Assembly (NCBI GenBank): GCA_963565915.1
Contig: OY751488.1
Location: 3,348,001-3,412,000, forward strand
Source of the DNA: Entoloma clypeatum
Lineage: Eukaryota > Basidiomycota > Agaricomycetes > Agaricales > Entolomataceae
Reading direction: 5' to 3'
Length of the DNA stretch: 64,000 nt
How positions within the stretch are numbered: the stretch's first letter is position 1; each line of letters opens with the position of its first letter. This document shows positions 61,587-64,000 of this stretch, piece after piece. A model generated the notes under the pieces. That model was not told the DNA's origin, did not search any database, and was given only the letters and a program-made list of their open reading frames with translations. Made by a program: the position numbers and the translations under genes.

Positions 61587-62042
61587 TCATTGAGGGATAA
61601 TGTTTGTGGGGGAAGAGGTCAGGGAACTTGAGGTGACATGGTAGAGATTGTGGATTTGAGGTACAACACCCAAAGTAAGATGTTTGGGGCATGGCCCCTT
61701 AACTGTACAGGTACCATCCTCAATAATAAGAGAGAGAAGCCAGCCAGCTTGATCCATTGCAGCAACGGATACAAGTGTGAAGGCCATTGATGGTGTGTAG
61801 TAAACACGCTTGAGGGTGACTGGGACACCAGACCCTTTGTTGAGAGAAGGCAACATTATGATGATGTCACCACAATCTATTGCACCAAAGCTGTGTCCGT
61901 CCACGGCGTGGATTGGCTCAGGCGTTCTGGCTTCAACATTTAGGAATTTCAACTTATCAGGGGAAAAGTGGCTGGTAGCACCACAGTCCAGGAGGATGTT
62001 GGCCATTATGGATGTGATGAGGGCGAGTATGGTCATGACCAA
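61587..62042 (-). pseudogene. pol: Cop-C protease and GAG-pre-integrase
   Basis: ANILLDCGATSHFSPDKL is the active-site region, with Cys in place of Ser in the usual D-S-G. Then VYYTPSMAFTLVSVAAMDQA and the start of the pre-integrase segment, which continues into LHRRLSHINTQALW near 61,560-61,600. Gag is not seen; upstream sequence is cut off by Gyp-3. Confidence 0.8.
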
Positions 62043-62125
62043 ACATTACAATGAGGGCTGTGAACTCTATTTCGCTTTCCAGATCATTGGGGGCAGTGGA
62101 CATGCACATGGAGAAGGCATAGTTT

Positions 62126-62527
62126 TGTTACGGACTCTACGGTATGAGGACCACATCATATTTTTTACTTATCGGCCCGACTCGGCGCCCTCTTACGAGC
62201 TTACTATGTCTAATGTCTACTTTCGCAACCTTTGATTTCCAGTCTGACTCATTACATTACTTCGTCATCCCCTTTAGTATACTTCGCTCCCACGCTGACT
62301 CACTTTCCGCAGTCAGCTTACTCACTGTACATAGCCTTCCGCCGTCGCCTTACTCATGCGCACTGCCTTCTGCAGTACTGACTCATCCGCTACCGCCTAT
62401 AGTCAGTACCTATATAAACCTCTTGTACTATAGTAGATTCCTCAGATTTAGCAATCACTTTGCTCTTCACCTTTCCACTTTCCTGCATACTCTGCCCGAA
62501 CCTTGGAACGGTTTGTTAAGCATAACA
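62126..62527 (+). repeat. Gyp-3 5' LTR
   Basis: 402 bp, TGTTACGG to TTAAGCATAACA, with CTATATAAA and the 11-mer AGATTTAGCAA complementary to the PBS at 62530-62540. Confidence 0.95.
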
Positions 62528-62950
62528 AGTTGCTAAATCTCGTTAGGTTCGCCCAGAGCGTAGAGAGCAACTACCAGACGAGTCAAGACGTCGCGCTTCT
62601 TTGAAGACTTCACCAGTAACCCATTCAGCACGCCAGAAGCCCGACAGGAGGAGCTAAGTCCTTGAGACAGTATCAATTTTACACTCATCCAGCAGTACAT
62701 CAAATCGGAGATCTGTCGCATCCTACAGCAGGTGCTTGATGAAGAACTAGACAACGATGAGCATCGCCCCCACGGCGAGATAGCAGAGAGCATCCATCTT
62801 GCTCGACAACACCAGACAGATCATGTGTTACAACGCCCGACAGAACAAACTTGAAAGCTTTCGCGTTCAAGAAGGACCTCAGACAGGTCAGATCACAGAG
62901 ATCAGAGAGTTTATCGGTGTCCAGACAACCGTTATCAGAAGATTGATTAG

Positions 62951-64000
62951 GACGCTCACATCAAGACGTCCCAGAGCCACATCATCACGTCTTACTCGAG
63001 GCAGCAGATCTACGCCCACTTCACCACCGAAGAACAACAGACCGAGTACAACTGCTGGGCACGAAACGAGAGACTTGACCCCTTCTCGCGACCAACAGAC
63101 GCGCAGGAACAGAGATTCCTTAGAGATTTACAGAGGAAATACTCTGAACGTTTTGCCACCGATTCCGCCGACGAGTCCCCTGACGAATTTACTTTTGACT
63201 CCGCGCAGTCAGATATCGAACAGACGCCTAGAACAGGGACTCATTTTCAATCCTTACCTGTATCCCGAACCCCATCTTCATCCCAACAACCTGACTCCTC
63301 TTCTCCTCCGCAGACTCTAAACATGGCAGAAGCTCTGGCAGTACAAACAATGGATACATCCAAGATCATCAAGGATCCTGGGATGTTCAAGGACAGATAC
63401 ACCTTTGACGAGTGGTGGAAGGCCACCAAACTATACATCAGGTTCCAAAAGAGCCTCACAGACGATCGGAAGATTCTTGCGGTGCTATCCCGCATGATGG
63501 AAGGGTCCGGCAGACACTGGGCCAGTAACAAGTTAGACGCTCTTGCTGTTGACAACGAGAACATCACCTGGCTAGGTTTTTCCGACGATATCGCCACACG
63601 ATTCTCCATCGCCAACAAGTCGGTTGCTGCCAAAGCCAGACTTGAAGTCCTGAAACAAGAGAAACGTACCGTTGATGAATTCTTGGATGAATTCGAAGAA
63701 CTCATGAAGCTGTCAAACCTTGGCGAAGAAACTGGGAAATACATCCTAGAAAAGAACGTCAACCGCAGAATCTCTGAACAAGTGGCTAGCGATGGCAAGA
63801 CGTACACCGATTACGCAAAGGAGATCCGAAACAAGGGACGACAGATGGAAGGACACGCACTGGTCATCCGAGGTGGCGGCGACATGCGCATTGGATCAGG
63901 TACCACTTATGGTGGTCAGGGCAAAGCCATGGAAATCGACAAAGCAGGAGTAGCCCGTTGCTACAACTGTCAGCACTTCGGTCATCTGGCTAAAGACTGT
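62951..64000 (+). CDS. gag: Gag of Gyp-3, partial (window end)
   Basis: Open without a stop from about 62951 to the window end in the frame of MAEALAVQTMDTSK (ATG 63323, the most likely start). The upstream part of the frame (SRPTDAQEQRFLRDLQRKYS) has no ATG: positions that are ATG in Gyp-1 are ACG here. Capsid-type region collinear with Gyp-1, then CYNCQHFGHLAKDC at the very end. Whether translation begins at 63323 or further upstream cannot be settled from two copies. Confidence 0.8.

Larger units (their letters stand above)
58226..62125 (-). mobile_element. Cop-C: copia retrotransposon, minus strand, coding body only
   Basis: Protease, pre-integrase, integrase, RT and RNase H of a copia element run from about 62,042 down to 58,226 on the minus strand. 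It is interrupted by hAT-type MITE hM-2 in RT and bounded upstream by gypsy copy Gyp-3, which inserted at 62126. No LTRs are visible. Frameshifts and stops are scattered. Confidence 0.88.
62126..64000 (+). mobile_element. Gyp-3: gypsy copy, 5' part, runs off the window
   Basis: 5' LTR, self-priming PBS, leader and gag up to the first zinc knuckle. Inserted into Cop-C; the five bases before it are AGTTT, so the 3' target duplication should be AGTTT beyond the window. It lacks the gag TGA seen in Gyp-1 and may be the best-preserved copy. Confidence 0.92.

Noticed and set aside
1..64000. tRNA or rRNA genes
   Set aside because: Looked for tRNA B-box-like GGTTCGANNCC and rRNA-like blocks; the only near match (near 50,440) lies in a kinase exon.

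Overview
The window looks like a repeat-dominated stretch of a filamentous basidiomycete genome, most likely an Agaricomycete. The evidence is one host gene with five short (48-59 nt) GT-AG introns and a SepH/Cdc7-type kinase architecture, Ty3/gypsy chromoviruses with a C-terminal chromodomain, Tad-like LINE tails, copia elements primed from the tRNA-iMet anticodon arm, and decayed members of protein families that, from memory, are expanded in Agaricomycetes (TET/JBP-like dioxygenase, JmjC-like, PHD/zinc-finger multi-exon families). No rRNA, tRNA or CRISPR was seen. The ORF start codons quoted here were checked by eye; many open frames in the window are accidental.

Layout. 1-1.8 kb: minisatellite and unassigned DNA. 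1.80-15.55 kb: gypsy copy Gyp-1 (TSD AGTCT), with a 5'-truncated LINE inside its 5' LTR and a very young gag-only copia element (Cop-A, 8743-15045, TSD ATATG) inside its third ORF. 15.6-19.6 kb: minisatellites, a hAT-type MITE and a GC-rich foldback. 19.5-23.0 kb: decayed multi-exon zinc-finger family gene, split by a second LINE tail. 23.8-28.4 kb: copia Cop-B with both LTRs and TSD. 28.4-34.8 kb: mosaic of decayed accessory genes (AT-hook, JmjC-like). 34.86-40.95 kb: minus-strand gypsy copy Gyp-2, 5'-truncated and carrying an 803-bp foldback. 41-43.7 kb: TET/JBP-like pseudogene interrupted by a solo gypsy LTR. 44.5-45.7 kb: hAT-type element whose interior is a 40-bp minisatellite. 47.0-48.6 kb: Tc1 element with a self-inverted end. 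48.8-49.6 kb: gypsy 3' fragment. 50.2-54.0 kb: the only apparently intact host gene, a septation-type protein kinase of 1166 aa ending in a CaaX box. 54.4-55.3 kb: TA-flanked DNA element. 55.4-58.1 kb: minisatellite, two tandem-repeat fields and a small MITE. 58.2-62.1 kb: minus-strand copia Cop-C, interrupted by a hAT-type MITE and by gypsy copy Gyp-3, which runs off the window.

How the parts fit. Insertion order can be read from target-site duplications: LINE into the Gyp-1 LTR, Cop-A into Gyp-1, MITEs into Gyp-2 and Cop-C, Gyp-3 into Cop-C, and a gypsy insertion since reduced to a solo LTR in the TET/JBP-like gene. Most damage consists of C-to-T or G-to-A changes, often at CpG (CGA to TGA stops, an integrase Asp to Asn), as expected from deamination of methylated DNA. 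The most unusual structures are about 19 copies of a short bulged hairpin spread through the non-coding parts of Cop-A, covarying palindromes inside the paired hAT-type MITEs, a self-priming gypsy lineage with an extra conserved small ORF, and a Tc1 copy that has replaced its own 3' end with an inverted copy of its 5' end.
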